Origin: Arcuatula senhousia
Taxonomy: Eukaryota; Mollusca; Bivalvia; Mytilida; Mytilidae
NCBI GenBank assembly: GCA_963971305.1
Contig: OZ020305.1
Span: forward strand, 2,823,001-2,887,000
Direction of reading: 5' to 3'
Length of the DNA stretch: 64,000 nucleotides
Shown here: positions 8,461 through 19,825 of the stretch, piece by piece
Layout of the letters: the number at the start of each line of letters is the position of its first letter
Position numbering within the stretch: the stretch's first letter is position 1
The notes under the pieces: model-generated
What the model saw: the letters and a program-made list of their open reading frames with translations, nothing else
The model's database searches: none
What the model was told of the DNA's origin: nothing
Made by a program: the position numbers and the translations under genes

Positions 8461-11400
8461 ATGGCTAAGCAATTTACCTGCAACCAATGTGAAGCCAATT
8501 TTGAGAAGATGAGTCAGCTACATCGTCATAGACGATGGACCAACCACCGAGAGACTTACTCGTGTACGAGATGCACCAAGACTTTTACAAGGCGGGAGAA
8601 TGTACAAGCTCACATGACCCGCCACCAAATGGGTTACGAATGTACCCAATGCAACCAGGCCTTTGCCACCCAACGCCATTTAGAGTTACATCAGCAAAGA
8701 CATGGACAAAGAGGAGCAGGGCAACCGTTCCACATGGATGATCCGAAATCCTATTACACCATCAAACGGCAGGAGAAGAAAAGAATACTCAAGTTTGGAA
8801 CTTCGAGAAATCATTATACCGTCACCTTTAAGGCATTTGAAGTCACGGACCTGCCTTCGATCATAAGAACACTACATCGATTATTCGACTCCATCCTGCA
8901 AACTATCGGCGAAGACATTAAAGAACAGGACCTCGTTAAACTGACAATTGAAACCAACTCTCTTGACTTCCCGATTGCCCTTCCCATTTTACAACTCAAG
9001 GACTTGACTACGGAACTATTATTAAAGGAAATAGAGAGAGTATTACAATCTCATGAGGAGTTTGTATTGGACGGAAGTTTAGCATTAGATATTCTTCACG
9101 TATCCATTCCCGAAGGAAGCGGGCGCAAAAGATGCAACTATGTAAATTTAAACAGAGTCCTTGAGGACAAGAGAAGCATCATCAGGATACAGAACCGAGA
9201 CGAGCTGTGCTGTGCTAGAGCCATCGTTACAGCGAGAGTCAGGATCGATAAACACTCAAAGTGGGACACTATCCGCAAAGGACGGTACATTCAAGAATAC
9301 TTGGCCGTACAACTGCACGAGAAAGCCAATGTACCCAAAGGCCCGTGCGGCATCGAAGAACTTAAACAATTCCAAGCTGTACTGTCGGAATACCAAATCA
9401 TCGTTTTCTCCAAAGACTACTTTAACGGCCTCATCTACGAAGGCCCGGAAACCGAAAAGAAGATATACTTATACCACCACGATGACCATTATGATGTCAT
9501 CACTACCGTAGCCGGTTTCAAGACCAGAGTCTATTACTGCGACAAGTGTAAAAAGGGATATGACCATTTAGAAAAACACGCTTGCAACAACCCATGCATC
9601 CTTTGTAAGAAGATACACGAACCTTGTGAAGAAGATTGGATCCATTGTAACCAATGTAACAGGAATTTTAGAGGAGAGGAGTGCTTCCAACTCCATTTGG
9701 AGCAAACAAAGAAGGGCAACTCAACATGTAAATGGTACTACAAGTGTAAAGACTGTGGCCACACTGTCAACATGGAGAAGAGGAAAACAGACCATGAGTG
9801 TGGCGAGATGTACTGTTCCACCTGTAAACAGTACTGCGATCCAAACCACCAGTGTTACATGATGCCTATAGTAATCAAAGAACCTCCTGAAGAGCAAACT
9901 TACATCTTCTTTGATTTTGAATGTACACAAGACGACCTCATAGAATGCGAAATGGGATACCAACCTGACACCGACGGAAGATGTTCACACTGTAAAGCCA
10001 GTACCTGTGGAGCTATGGAACACCGACCCAACTTATGTGTTGTTCATAAAGTGTGCACCGTGTGCATGGAAGAGGAAGTAACTGAAGAGAGTACCTGCAA
10101 GAACTGTGGACAGAACCAACTGATCTTTAGAGGACCCAATGCCAACAACGACTTTTGCAACTGGCTATTTTCCGGAGACAACACGAACTCCACTGTAATT
10201 TGCCACAACTTTAAAGGCTACGACTCTATCCCCGTTCTACAATACCTGTTTGGTCATGGAATTCAGCCTAAGATAATCCCCAACGGTGCCAAGAACATGG
10301 CAGTAACGATTTCAAACTGCAGCATACGGATGATAGATTCCCTTAACTTTCTACCCACTGCCTTAGCCAAACTCCCGAAAATGTTTGGATTCGAAGAACT
10401 CCACAAAGGATACTTCCCACATCTGTTTAACACAAAGGAAAACCAGAACGTTAGATTAGAAACTCTTCCAGACATCAATTACTACAATCCAAATGGTATG
10501 AAAGCAGAAGACCGCGAAACATTCATGAAATGGTACGAAGACCACAGGAACGACCCATTTGACGTCCAAGAAGAACTCTTGAAGTACTGCATCACTGACG
10601 TGGACATACTGAGAAAAGCCTGTTTAACCTTTAGACAACTGTTCATGGACACTTTAGAGGATACTCCAATCGACCCCTTCCAAAACAGTATCACCATTGC
10701 CTCTGCCTGCAACCTAGTCTTTCGATCCAAGTTTCTACGGTGGAATACTATTGGCCTCATCCCGGCGCAAGGCTATCGACCAGAACACAAGCACTCTATT
10801 AAAGCCATGAAATGGTTAAAATATGTATCCGCAATAAAAGACATACAGATTCAACATGCAGAGAACGAAGGAGAAAAACAGATCGGTCCCTACAGAGTAG
10901 ACGGATACCACGATGGAACCGTGTACGAATTTCACGGCTGCTACTGGCATGGATGCCCAAGATGTTACTCAAAAGAGACCATCAATACGGTCAATAACAT
11001 GTCCATGTACGATCTACATCAACGGACCCTAGAAAAGAAGACCTATCTGCAACAAGAAGGGTACACCTACGTAGAGAAATGGGAATGTGACTTTGAGAGG
11101 GAGTTGAAAACTGATACAACCATGAGCGACTTTGTCAACTCCTTAGAGATGATCCCAGCCTTAGAACCACGAGAAGCCTTTTATGGTGGAAGGACAGAGG
11201 CATTTACCTTATACAAACAGATAGAAAGAGATACTATCAACTACTATGACGTGACATCACTCTATCCATTTGTCAACAAGACCGGAAAAGTACCTAAAGG
11301 ACATCCCGTCATCATCACAGAAAACTTTGGGGACATCCACGAGTACAAAGGATTGGTGAAATGTAAAGTACTACCACCCAGAAACCTATACATTCCTGTT

Positions 11401-12456
11401 TTACCCAGCAAGATCAACAGCAAACTGATGTTCCCACTCTGTCGTACCTGTACGGAAACCTACCAGCAGGAGGCTTGTAACCATACCGAAAAAGATAGAG
11501 CTATAACGGGAACTTGGGTAACAGATGAGTTGAAGAAGGCCTTGGAAAAGGGATATTCCATCTTAACCATCTACGAAGTATGGCATTTCGAAGAGGTAGA
11601 ACAGTACGATCCCGGTACGAAGTCTGGAGGACTCTTCACTGACTACATCAATACATTCTTGAAAATGAAACAAGAAGCTAGTGGATGGCCAGAGTGGTGC
11701 CAATTAGAGGAGAATAAACAGCAATACATCAAGGACTACGAGGAAAAGGAAGGGATACAGTTAGACTATAACAAAATAGAAAAGAACCCCGGCATCAGGT
11801 CTTTAGCCAAACTGATGTTGAACAGCTTTTGGGGCAAGTTTGGACAAAGAAACAACATGCAACAGACCACCTACATTACAGAACAAAAGAAATACTTTGA
11901 CATGTTAACCAGCAAACAAATAGAAGTGACCGGAATCCAGTTTGTTAACGATGAAATGGTAGAATTAAGATGGAAATTTAAAGAAGAATTAATCGAAACC
12001 TCCAAGAAAACGAACGTCGTCATAGCAGCCTATACTACCGCCCAGGCCAGACTAAAGCTGTATTCTTATCTGGAGAATTTGGGACCAAGAACACTGTACT
12101 GCAACACGGACTCCGTCGTATTTACATCGAAACCAGGAGAATGGAAGCCTAAGCTGGGAGACTACTTGGGGGATTTAACAGATGAAGTACCCGGAAATAC
12201 TATTACGGAGTTTGTTACGGGAGGACCAAAGAACTATGCATACAAACTAGCCATTCCCGAGAAAGGAGGAAACAGAACTATGTGTAAAGTTCGTGGAATA
12301 ACACTAAACTTCAAGAACGCATTAGACATCAACTACGACACCATCAAGGAGATGGTCACCATCAACAGAAGCGATATCAGGACAGTGAGAGACGAATTTA
12401 AGATCCAAAGAAGCAATCAAAAACTGTTAACTGTTTCACAAAAGAAAGACTATTGA
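8461..12456 (+). pseudogene. Zinc-finger / family B DNA polymerase, copy 2 (truncated, catalytic residue changed)
   Basis: This is the mirror copy of the polymerase at 1023-5105, with the same fingers, exonuclease motifs and polymerase motifs A and B. It differs at roughly a dozen residues. The key changes are the first aspartate of motif C, read as asparagine (YCNTDS, codon at 12103-12105), loss of one serine codon near the C-terminus, and a C-to-T change making a TGA at 12454-12456 that removes the last 28 residues. The two G/C-to-A/T changes that matter both fall at CpG steps, as expected from methylcytosine decay. The motif C change alone should abolish polymerisation in this family. The protein, if made, would be 1331 residues and could at best act structurally. 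Confidence 0.9.
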
Positions 12457-12539
12457 ATTGTATTTGACAAAAGAGTGATCATGAACGATTTAACCACCAG
12501 ACCCTATGGATATTTAATTTGTAAAATAGAATGTAAATA

Positions 12540-12600
12540 AAACGTAGAATGTTAATAAAAGTTGTTCCCGATTTTGAGTTTTTATTGAAAACTTAAAGGA
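12540..12600 (+). terminator. Polyadenylation signals after the polymerase gene
   Basis: Two AATAAA words in 30 bp (ATGTAAATAAAACG and GTTAATAAAAG) follow the copy 2 stop. The same pair lies beyond copy 1 on its strand at about 1000-1030. Confidence 0.5.
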
Positions 12601-13009
12601 AACAGCTATCAATACAATAACAAAGACAAAAAAAGAGCCGTTAAGGGTGAACCAAACAAAAAAAAAAACCGAAAAGAACCAATTAGAGTTGAGCCATACA
12701 TGAACAAAACAAGCTCAAAAGACGAAAAAACAAGAGAAAATAAGGAGGGAAATGAGGAAAATGAGGAAAAAATGAGGAGGTAAATGAGGAGAATGAGGGA
12801 CAATGAGGAGGAAAATGAGGAGGGAAAATGAGGGAAAGAGGAGGAGGAGGAAGGAAATGACGAGGAGGAGGAGGGGCAAAACCTATAACAACACAGCAAA
12901 ACAACTACAACACAAGAGCATACAAAGAGCGAGGCTAAAAAAAAGAAGACAAAAGAGAAAAGGAATCAGGAGCCCAAAAAGGGGCGACACTAACTAAAGA
13001 TGAGAGAAG

Positions 13010-13142
13010 AAAAGGTTAGGGTTAGGGTTAGAGATTAGCGTTAGGGTAAAGATTAGGTTTAGGGTTAGAGATGAGGGTAAGGGTTAAAGGTTAGGGTAAG
13101 GGATTAGAGATTAGGGTTAGGATTAGGGTAAGATTTAGGGGA
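13010..13142. repeat. Degenerate telomere-like repeats, right subterminal
   Basis: Variants of TTAGGG on the plus strand point toward the right tip, as at a right chromosome end. This mirrors 424-560. Confidence 0.85.
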
Positions 13143-13343
13143 CGAATAAAAATCAGGGGCGAAAGAAAGGGACGAATTAAAAAGGTGGGGCTAAGGAACA
13201 AGACGAATCACTGTTCCGCATGACTTCCTGCACACGACTTTACTGATAGAGATCTGAGGCGACAGTTGTCGCCATGTGGTTTGACCTTTTGTCCATGAAA
13301 AATTAAAAGTACAAAGTGTCCTATAGAGACGCCCTATACTACT

Positions 13344-13349
13344 ATGGTC
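13344..13349. repeat. Right 6-bp target site duplication (ATGGTC)
   Basis: Partner of 217-222, directly outside the right tip CTATACTACT. Confidence 0.93.
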
Positions 13350-15023
13350 CATCTGGTCATGTCATCACGGGTTATCTAAAGATAATTGAAAATGATTTAT
13401 TACGTAATGTGGTTTCCCATGGACCTAAATTCAGGGAACCGCAACGTATAAATTGGAATCATAACTTTAAGATCATCATGGACGCTGTGGAGGACTATGC
13501 TAGAGCCTGGATAAAGAGGGAAAAGGACCAAGAACCAGAGCTTGAATCACTGTCGGACTGGGTAAGGACTATCCGATCTCTTGTACGAAGCCGAATAGAC
13601 AAACTTCGCAAATGTGTGAACCCCCGGCCTTCTTCTGTATTTAGAGATCGTGAAGCTCTCAATTGTCTCTCTTCCTTACATGACAGGTATGTTGTCACGC
13701 CAGCAGACAAGGCTTCCAATAATATAGTTTTTGTATGTAAAGCACATTATTACAATTGTCTAATAAAAGAACTAGGCATTGATGGTAATACTTCCGCCAG
13801 TGCTACATACACACGGACTACATTTAACAAAGATGAAATCATAGCCAACCATAGCTCTTTTATGTCCTCTTTCAATATTCCAATGAAAGAAGAACATAAA
13901 GAGTTACCATATTTGTACTGGATACCTAAACTTCACAAAAATCCGTACAAAGAAAGGTATATAGCTGGATCTTCATCATGTTCAACTACAGAGCTGTCCG
14001 TTCATTTAACTAAAATCTTGTCTGCTGTCAAAGAAGGTCAACAAGCATACTGCGACACTATTTATAATCGTAGTGGAATTAACCATATGTGGATTTTGAA
14101 AAACTCAAAAGATTTGTTAGATCAATTTAAATCTAGATCATTTTCTGAAGTTCACTAGCTCTTTGAAAACGTTCGATTTTTCAACTTTATACACTACCTT
14201 GCCAAACGAAAAACTAAAATGTCGCCTGAAAAAACTTCTCGAAAAAGCCTTTTCAAACTCAAGGAATTTTGTTGTTTTGGGTTATAATTCTACATTCTTT
14301 TCCAAAACATCTTTCAAAGATAAAATTTGTTACACACTGGAACAAGTTTGCAGTATGCTTGATTTCCTCATTGACAACATATTTGTCACCTTCGGAGGAG
14401 AGATTATTCAACAACAAATCGGCATTCCAATGGGCACAAACTGTGCTCCTCTCCTCGCCGATTTGTTTTTATACTCTTACGAGACTGAATTTCTTCAGGG
14501 ACTCGTAAAGAACAAGAAGATGAAAGAGGCAAGGTCATTTAATCTTACATTCAGATATATTGATGATGTCCTTTCTGTCAATAACACTTCATTTGGTAGT
14601 TGGATTCCTTCAATATATCCTCCGGAATTGGAGATTAAAGAGACCACCGAATCTAATTGCTTCAAGTCTTTCTTGGATTTGCACCTCGAATTTGACCCAG
14701 GTGGTCATCTCAGTACAAAACTTTACGATAAACGAGACGATTTTAATTTTCAAATTATTAATTTTCCTAATCTACAGAGCAATATACCTACTTCTCCTGC
14801 ATACGGTGTTTATATTTCTCAACTTATTCGATATGCCAGAGCTTGCACACATTTCACAGATTTTTTGATCAGACACCGGTTTCTTCGTGACCGACTTTTG
14901 AAGCAGGGCTATAAGAAAATACGTCTCATACGATCACTAAAAAAATTCTTTCTTCGTTATCAGCCACTAGTAGAAAAGTTCAAAATTGAGTTAAAAGATA
15001 TGATAGTTAATTGTTTTAATTAG
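13350..15023 (+). pseudogene. Reverse transcriptase of a Penelope-like element (frameshifted)
   Basis: This continues the frame of 1-222. The first part (to 14158) has GHVITGYL and SHGPKFREPQRINW, then DRYVVTPADKASNN and LYWIPKLHKNPYKERYIAG. A one-base frameshift at about 14150-14165 breaks it, and the frame resumes with KTFDFSTLYTTLPNEKL. Later RT motifs are QQQIGIPMGTNCAPLLADLF, FRYIDDVLSVNN, FLDLHLEF and KLYDKRDDFNF, then SPAYGVYISQLIRYARAC and a basic C-terminus ending at 15023. The aspartate pair of the YxDD-type motif is present. No GIY-YIG endonuclease was recognised, so Penelope-like assignment is provisional; another non-LTR-like RT class is possible. The frameshift and the large insertion make it inactive. 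Confidence 0.75.
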
Positions 15024-15335
15024 TGTTTGACTGGTCTGCTGTACTGAGATGATCACCTCACTATCCCTATTGTGTCTCACAACTATGTTGTGTTCTATGG
15101 TCATTACTGGATCCTACGATCGCAATGGAAGAGGGAGGTTTGGCGCCATAAAACCTGGTTTAACCCACCATTTCGTTTGAAATGCCTGTACCAAGTCAGG
15201 ACCATTGCGATCCACCAGTTCTCCGGTATGACTGATTCGTTTTTGTCATTTTCTCTGGACTATGAGATTGATCATTCAAGTTCTGTAGTTTTGTTATTAC
15301 CCTTATTGAATCCTTTTTTATTCGAAGGCTTACAT
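15024..15335 (+). mobile_element. 3' tail of the RT element
   Basis: Non-coding sequence directly after the RT stop contains GAAATGCCTGTACCAAGTC and AGGACCATTGCGATC. The same tail recurs at about 30750-30915, 50295-50570, 51630-51820 and 61320-61580, so it marks the 3' end of a dispersed family. Confidence 0.7.
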
Positions 15336-16651
15336 TATGTAATTGGAATATTCTGAAGCTTTAAACGGGTCCGTGTTAAACAAAAACAAAAAACGAAACC
15401 AAAATTTGTATAAAAATTAACAAAATATATTTAAGCAAAAAGCCAAACAGAACCTATAATACTTGAAACAAAAAGAAAAAAATGAAGAAAAAAAACCCCG
15501 AAATTCAGTATACAGTATTCGTTATATACATCTAGAGAGCTTTGAAATACAACGACATGTACGTTTGTATATCAAAACAAAAGACGTTCAACAAATAGGC
15601 AACAAAGCTGAACTAAATATATAGAAATAAATTAAAATGCTTCACATTCTTTATAAATCTCAAATATGATCAAATACTTAAAATAAATATAGTCCCTTTA
15701 TTTAAAGAAGCAATTGTATGTTTAGTGCAAAAAGAACGAACATATTTGAGTGTTTATTTTTACGGTTAAAACTTTGAGTGTGTAACTTCTATCTAAATAT
15801 TGAGTTTGTTTTCGTAAAATTTTGGGTGCATATATTATTTTTAAGTGCGAAATCTTTGAGTATTAAATTTTGACTGAATGATTCATGATGATATTTTAAA
15901 TCACACTTTTTACGGGAACGGTGTGCCATGAAAACCTCCAACATAAGTGGTTCGATCTTCATTAAAATTTCAGTGCAGACAGATCTGTAGGTCTGATGTT
16001 ATAATATTGATATCTCTGACAGTTTTTAAATTATTTTCAAAACACTGCAATTTACCCCGGCTATGTTGTATTCTAACCATATGCACTATTTTCCACGAAT
16101 TAAATACAAGTGATAGGTTTGTTTCACCCATGCCAATAAGCAACTGTACCAAGTTTGGTTGCAATTAGACTTATGGTGGCAGAGGCGTTTAAAAATTCCT
16201 AACGGACGACGGACGACGACAGATGCCAAGTGATGGCAATTGCTCACATAGAATTCAGTCCAGGTGGCGTAAAATGGCGAATAAAGCTCTGCGATGCAAA
16301 AAAAAGGAATCTGCTCTCTCCTATTATGTTCACCTGCCTAAAGATACTCGATTTAGTGAAATTCTTAACAGAAACTTGAGATAACTTTGTACAGACTATT
16401 TATGATATACCGGTAGAAAGTTTACATTTCAAAACTGATACTCAAAGAAGATCTTTTCCATGCAATATGATATACATGTTTACTTTAAATTTAATCTTAT
16501 AACCACAATGATTTACGGTTTGCAACTTCAATAACGGTACTAAAGGGCTTAATTGTTGGTTATTCTATTATTTCCTTTGCAGATCATCACGTCTTACACA
16601 TAACTTACAACAAAAAGTCTTACTGCTCCTGAAACAAAAAAAAATACTCAC
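15336..16651. other. AT-rich non-coding stretch with a repeat fragment
   Basis: No gene is seen. 15336-15950 is AT-rich without recognisable structure. About 15950-16260 holds a fragment with CCCATGCCAATAAGCAACTG and GGACGACGGACGACGAC followed by GATGGCAATTGCTCACAT, the reverse-oriented 5' end of a Helentron-like family also seen at about 39560-40640. Confidence 0.5.
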
Positions 16652-16742
16652 CCTTGAGGATGTCTAACTCAGGCGACCATGTTCCTACTTGAGTTCCCCC
16701 AGCTTGCTTATTGCAGTTTTCTTCTTTAATGTGTGTTACGAT
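16652..16742 (-). other. Possible isolated exon
   Basis: On the minus strand, CAGCAG precedes a 30-codon open stretch containing ENCNKQAGGTQVGTW and SPELDILK, then AAGG followed by GTGAGT, a strong donor. The residue content (two glycines, tryptophan, two acidic pairs) looks coding, but the acceptor lacks a pyrimidine tract. No partner exons were found and no family was recognised. Confidence 0.25.
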
Positions 16743-17664
16743 CTGCTGTGTGCTTATTTATTTTTGTTTTGTGCATGGTAACAGTTTTTGCATTTTCTGA
16801 CTTTGCCATTTGAAATCCCCATTTGAACTTTTTGTCATTTATAACATACATAACAGCTATTTTGAGAAAACCTAAGCAGTTGCAAGTCAAAGCTTGATTT
16901 TTCTTCTCGCGATCTTTTTTTTCACATGCCAATAAAACTGATGACTTAGTTCATATATATATGCATATGTGCGATAAGAGGAGCAATATATAAATCTATC
17001 AAATCTTATTTTATGCTCTTAGACTACTTGTTTTTTGTTTGTTTTTTTTTTCATTTTGCTTTGCATTTATTTTGCGCGGACGGTGCATAATTTACTGGTA
17101 ACCATTAATCTTTCGACCTTTTTTTTGCACTGAACGAACATACATTTGTTCAAATTGTAGAACACAATTGTGCCGATGTAAGTCAAGACAAATTAAAAGA
17201 AATTTCCCATTTAAAAGGTCTAATTAAAAAAGAAGATAATTTTTAATGATTTACACTGGAAGTGGAAAGATAACATACGGGGGGGGGCTTGTTATAAAAC
17301 AAACTTTTGTTCTCAAAACATCACATGGAGTGAAGATCTACAGAACAAGAAATGCACTTAATATAAGACGGAACTATACTCTATCATGTAAATTCTCGTA
17401 TTTTTATGTTCATCCAATATTTGGTACTTCAGGTCCAGAGTTTCCCAAACTGAAAATAGAAGCAATATGATATAAGGCAATGCTCAATGTTTATGATGTT
17501 TACATTTGGAACGTACATAAACATGATAAAGGTACAATGTACAACGAAAACCAAAAATACAAATACCTGGCAGTTGATTATACCAAGACTTATTTTGTCA
17601 TATAAGAACACATTTACAGAACAACGAACAAAAGAAATGATAGACATTTATACAGTTTAGTCGA
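16743..17664. other. Non-coding AT-rich stretch
   Basis: No gene or repeat recognised. There are homopolymer runs and a GGGGGGG run at about 17280. Confidence 0.4.
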
Positions 17665-18270
17665 CGTGTTTTTCAGTGGACTATCGGCATCCTAATGGGT
17701 ACGAACTATGCACCGTTACTTGCCGGCTTGTTTTCTATTCATATAATGTAAGTTGACTTCATACAATCACAATATAGACAAACATGACTGTAGACTTGCG
17801 ATATTCTTTATTCTCGCATTTAGTTATATTTATTATTTATTTTGCTTGGTGATTTGTTTCTACATTCATATGAAGCAGACTTCTTACAATCACTTCTAGA
17901 CAAAAAGATCGTAGACTATCTCTCTCTTTTCACCTCACGTTTCGTTATATTAATGATGTCCTATCACTGAACAATTCTCGATTTGGTGACTTTATCTATC
18001 GCTCCTGCTAATGGAGTCTTCGTATCACAGTTGATTCGTTACCCCAGAGCTTGCGGGAATTACATCGATTTCCTTGGCAGAGTGTCACGTTTGACACAGA
18101 AATTGTTGACACAGGATAATGTTGCTCCAAGGTTTCTGTCTTCACTCGAGAAATTTTACGGTAGACACTCGTAGAAAAAATGTGGGATTTCTATCTCTCA
18201 AATGAGTGCAGATGTTGATTTGTCGTACATGCAGAAATTTGTTTTGTCTTCCTTTACCGGATTTGACACA
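17665..18270 (+). pseudogene. Degenerate RT fragment (same family)
   Basis: Remnants in shifting frames match the RT at 14163-15023: IGILMGTNYAPLLAGLF at about 17685, a second overlapping stretch with DLFLHSYEADFLQSLLDKK and RYINDVLSLNNSRFGDF at about 17850-17990, then APANGVFVSQLIRYPRAC at 18001-18055. The YxDD-type motif is changed to YIND. The element is deleted and rearranged. Confidence 0.75.
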
Positions 18271-18284
18271 CTGAATTAGAAATT

Positions 18285-18490
18285 GGCAACACGACGGGTG
18301 TGCTTTAGCAGACATGAAGCGCTTAAACTTCCTGAGTGCAATCTTGTTACGACTTGAGTTCGCGTTGATGATTTCCTTTTGGTTGATGTTGTGTTATGTG
18401 TTTCTTTGTGCTGTTGTTGTTCGTGTTTATCGGTTTCGTCGTTGCCCTTTCGGACTTTTGACACTCGAATGCCCAATTGATGTCTCTTTG
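18285..18490 (+). mobile_element. RT-family 3' tail, second type
   Basis: The sequence ACGACGGGTGTGCTTTAGCAG and TTGTTACGACTTGAGTTCG, then GTTCGTGTTTATCGG and CCCTTTCGGACTTTTGA, recurs at about 29030-29125, 31365-31510 and, inverted, at 36640-36735 and 55590-55790. In better copies it follows the RT C-terminal coding region. Confidence 0.55.
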
Positions 18491-18584
18491 CTTCATTTAT
18501 TAAACAACCATCGATTTGGTCATTATTTCAATCTCATATATCCAGGGAACAAGATATAATGGACACTACAGATTCATGAAGGCA

Positions 18585-18715
18585 AGGTTCATCTTTAAAG
18601 GAAGGCTTTGTGCAAAGCCTTATGACAAACAAGGTGACTTCAACTTTTCCACAGTCAACTTTTTTGTTTGTGTTACAATATGCTCCAGCTTATGGAGTTA
18701 ATTACAAAAAAAAAC
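18585..18715 (+). pseudogene. Small RT fragment
   Basis: KLCAKPYDKQGDFNFSTVNF-like coding, then YAPAYGVNY, matches the KLYDKRDDFNF and SPAYGVYIS region of the intact family. Confidence 0.6.
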
Positions 18716-19825
18716 AATAAAGCATGGCAAATTAAGCAGCACTCTACATATTGTTCCATCTGTATCTTTGATATTGCTTTCTTCTTAGTTGCTAAAACAT
18801 ATCATACCTTCACGCGGGGGAAACTGATAGAATTATTTTGTTGGGAAATGGCTTGTTAAGCTTTAAATTTTTGACAAACGCCTCAATTCGGGTCTAAAAA
18901 ATGCATTTTACACGCGAAAATGGTAAGACATGAGAATAAAAAAATACGCAAGCTTCGGATAATAAGTTCTAAATAGTAACTGGTCAAACAGGATTTATCT
19001 CGGTCCATTGGTTACACAGTGAAACAAGGACACAGGTTGACACAGCACACTCCTAAAGGTAAGTTTATGGATATTAATCATTTCTTTGAGTCGCCTAAGG
19101 TATATTTTATACATGCAATGATTTTTTGACATTTGATGATTACTTTTAAGTACATTATATGTCATTTCTATTGTCTATTCAACAATAAAACAAGATAAGC
19201 ACAATACGTTTGGTAAATGCCACATTAAGCCCTATAGAATATGGAAAACGGACACAGGTGCTAGTCCACCACCATGCGATTTATAGGTTTAAGAAATGTC
19301 CAAATCAATTACCAACACACCGCAACGGAGGGACAAAGTAGTGGTGTTCTTCCGTCCGTCCGTCACCTTTTCTGGACACAACTCCTTTGAAACCGCTTAA
19401 CGGATTTTGTTGAACTTTTGTAGGATTGTTTTCATTCATATGTAGATGATGATATCGCAAATTCATTTTTATTTGACATATTCAATCGCAGTTATAGGGC
19501 TTTATAAACTTTATGCATATTTGGTAATATAAACACCTTAATAATCGCAACTCCTCTGAGACCGCTGAACGGATTTTTTTTAAGATTACGTTGTTGAATA
19601 TATCGCAATGTCAATCTGGTTAAACAATTTTATATTGTCTTATATTTAATTATTTATAGGTTATAACATGTCGAACACCACTAAAAACTAAACACATGAT
19701 TAATACATAGTGTAAAAGTACAAAATATGATTGATTTTATCAGTTAATCATTTTTACTAGTTTTTGAAATTTAGCACTTGAATCTAGATTCGTTCAATAA
19801 CTCGGGTTTTAAAAACAAAACTTAC
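18716..19825. other. Non-coding stretch with repeat debris
   Basis: No gene seen. About 19340-19600 has CCGTCCGTCCGTCACC and two copies of ACTCCTYTGARACCGCTNAACGG-type sequence about 175 bp apart, typical of a decayed tandem-repeat mobile element. Confidence 0.4.

Larger units (their letters stand above)
223..13343. mobile_element. Giant palindromic Polinton/Maverick-like DNA polymerase element
   Basis: The two ends are mirror images (AGTAGTATAGGGCG at 223, its reverse complement ending at 13343) and are bracketed by a 6-bp duplication. The outer arms are 223-5986 and 7590-13343, about 5.76 kb each and about 99 percent alike at protein level. A second inner palindrome (7232-7376 / 7446-7590) surrounds a 69-bp loop. 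The left arm holds 1.24 kb (5987-7231) with no counterpart on the right. The genes are two outward-facing protein-primed type DNA polymerases and one zinc-finger basic protein. No rve integrase, adenain-like protease, FtsK-type ATPase or capsid gene is seen, so integration functions presumably came from another element. The small number of arm differences suggests recent insertion or duplication. Confidence 0.93.
7590..13343. repeat. Right outer arm of the palindrome
   Basis: This arm mirrors 223-5986. It abuts the inner hairpin arm (7446-7590) directly, whereas on the left 1.24 kb intervenes. A deletion in the right half, or loss during formation of the palindrome, is the simplest explanation. 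Confidence 0.93.
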
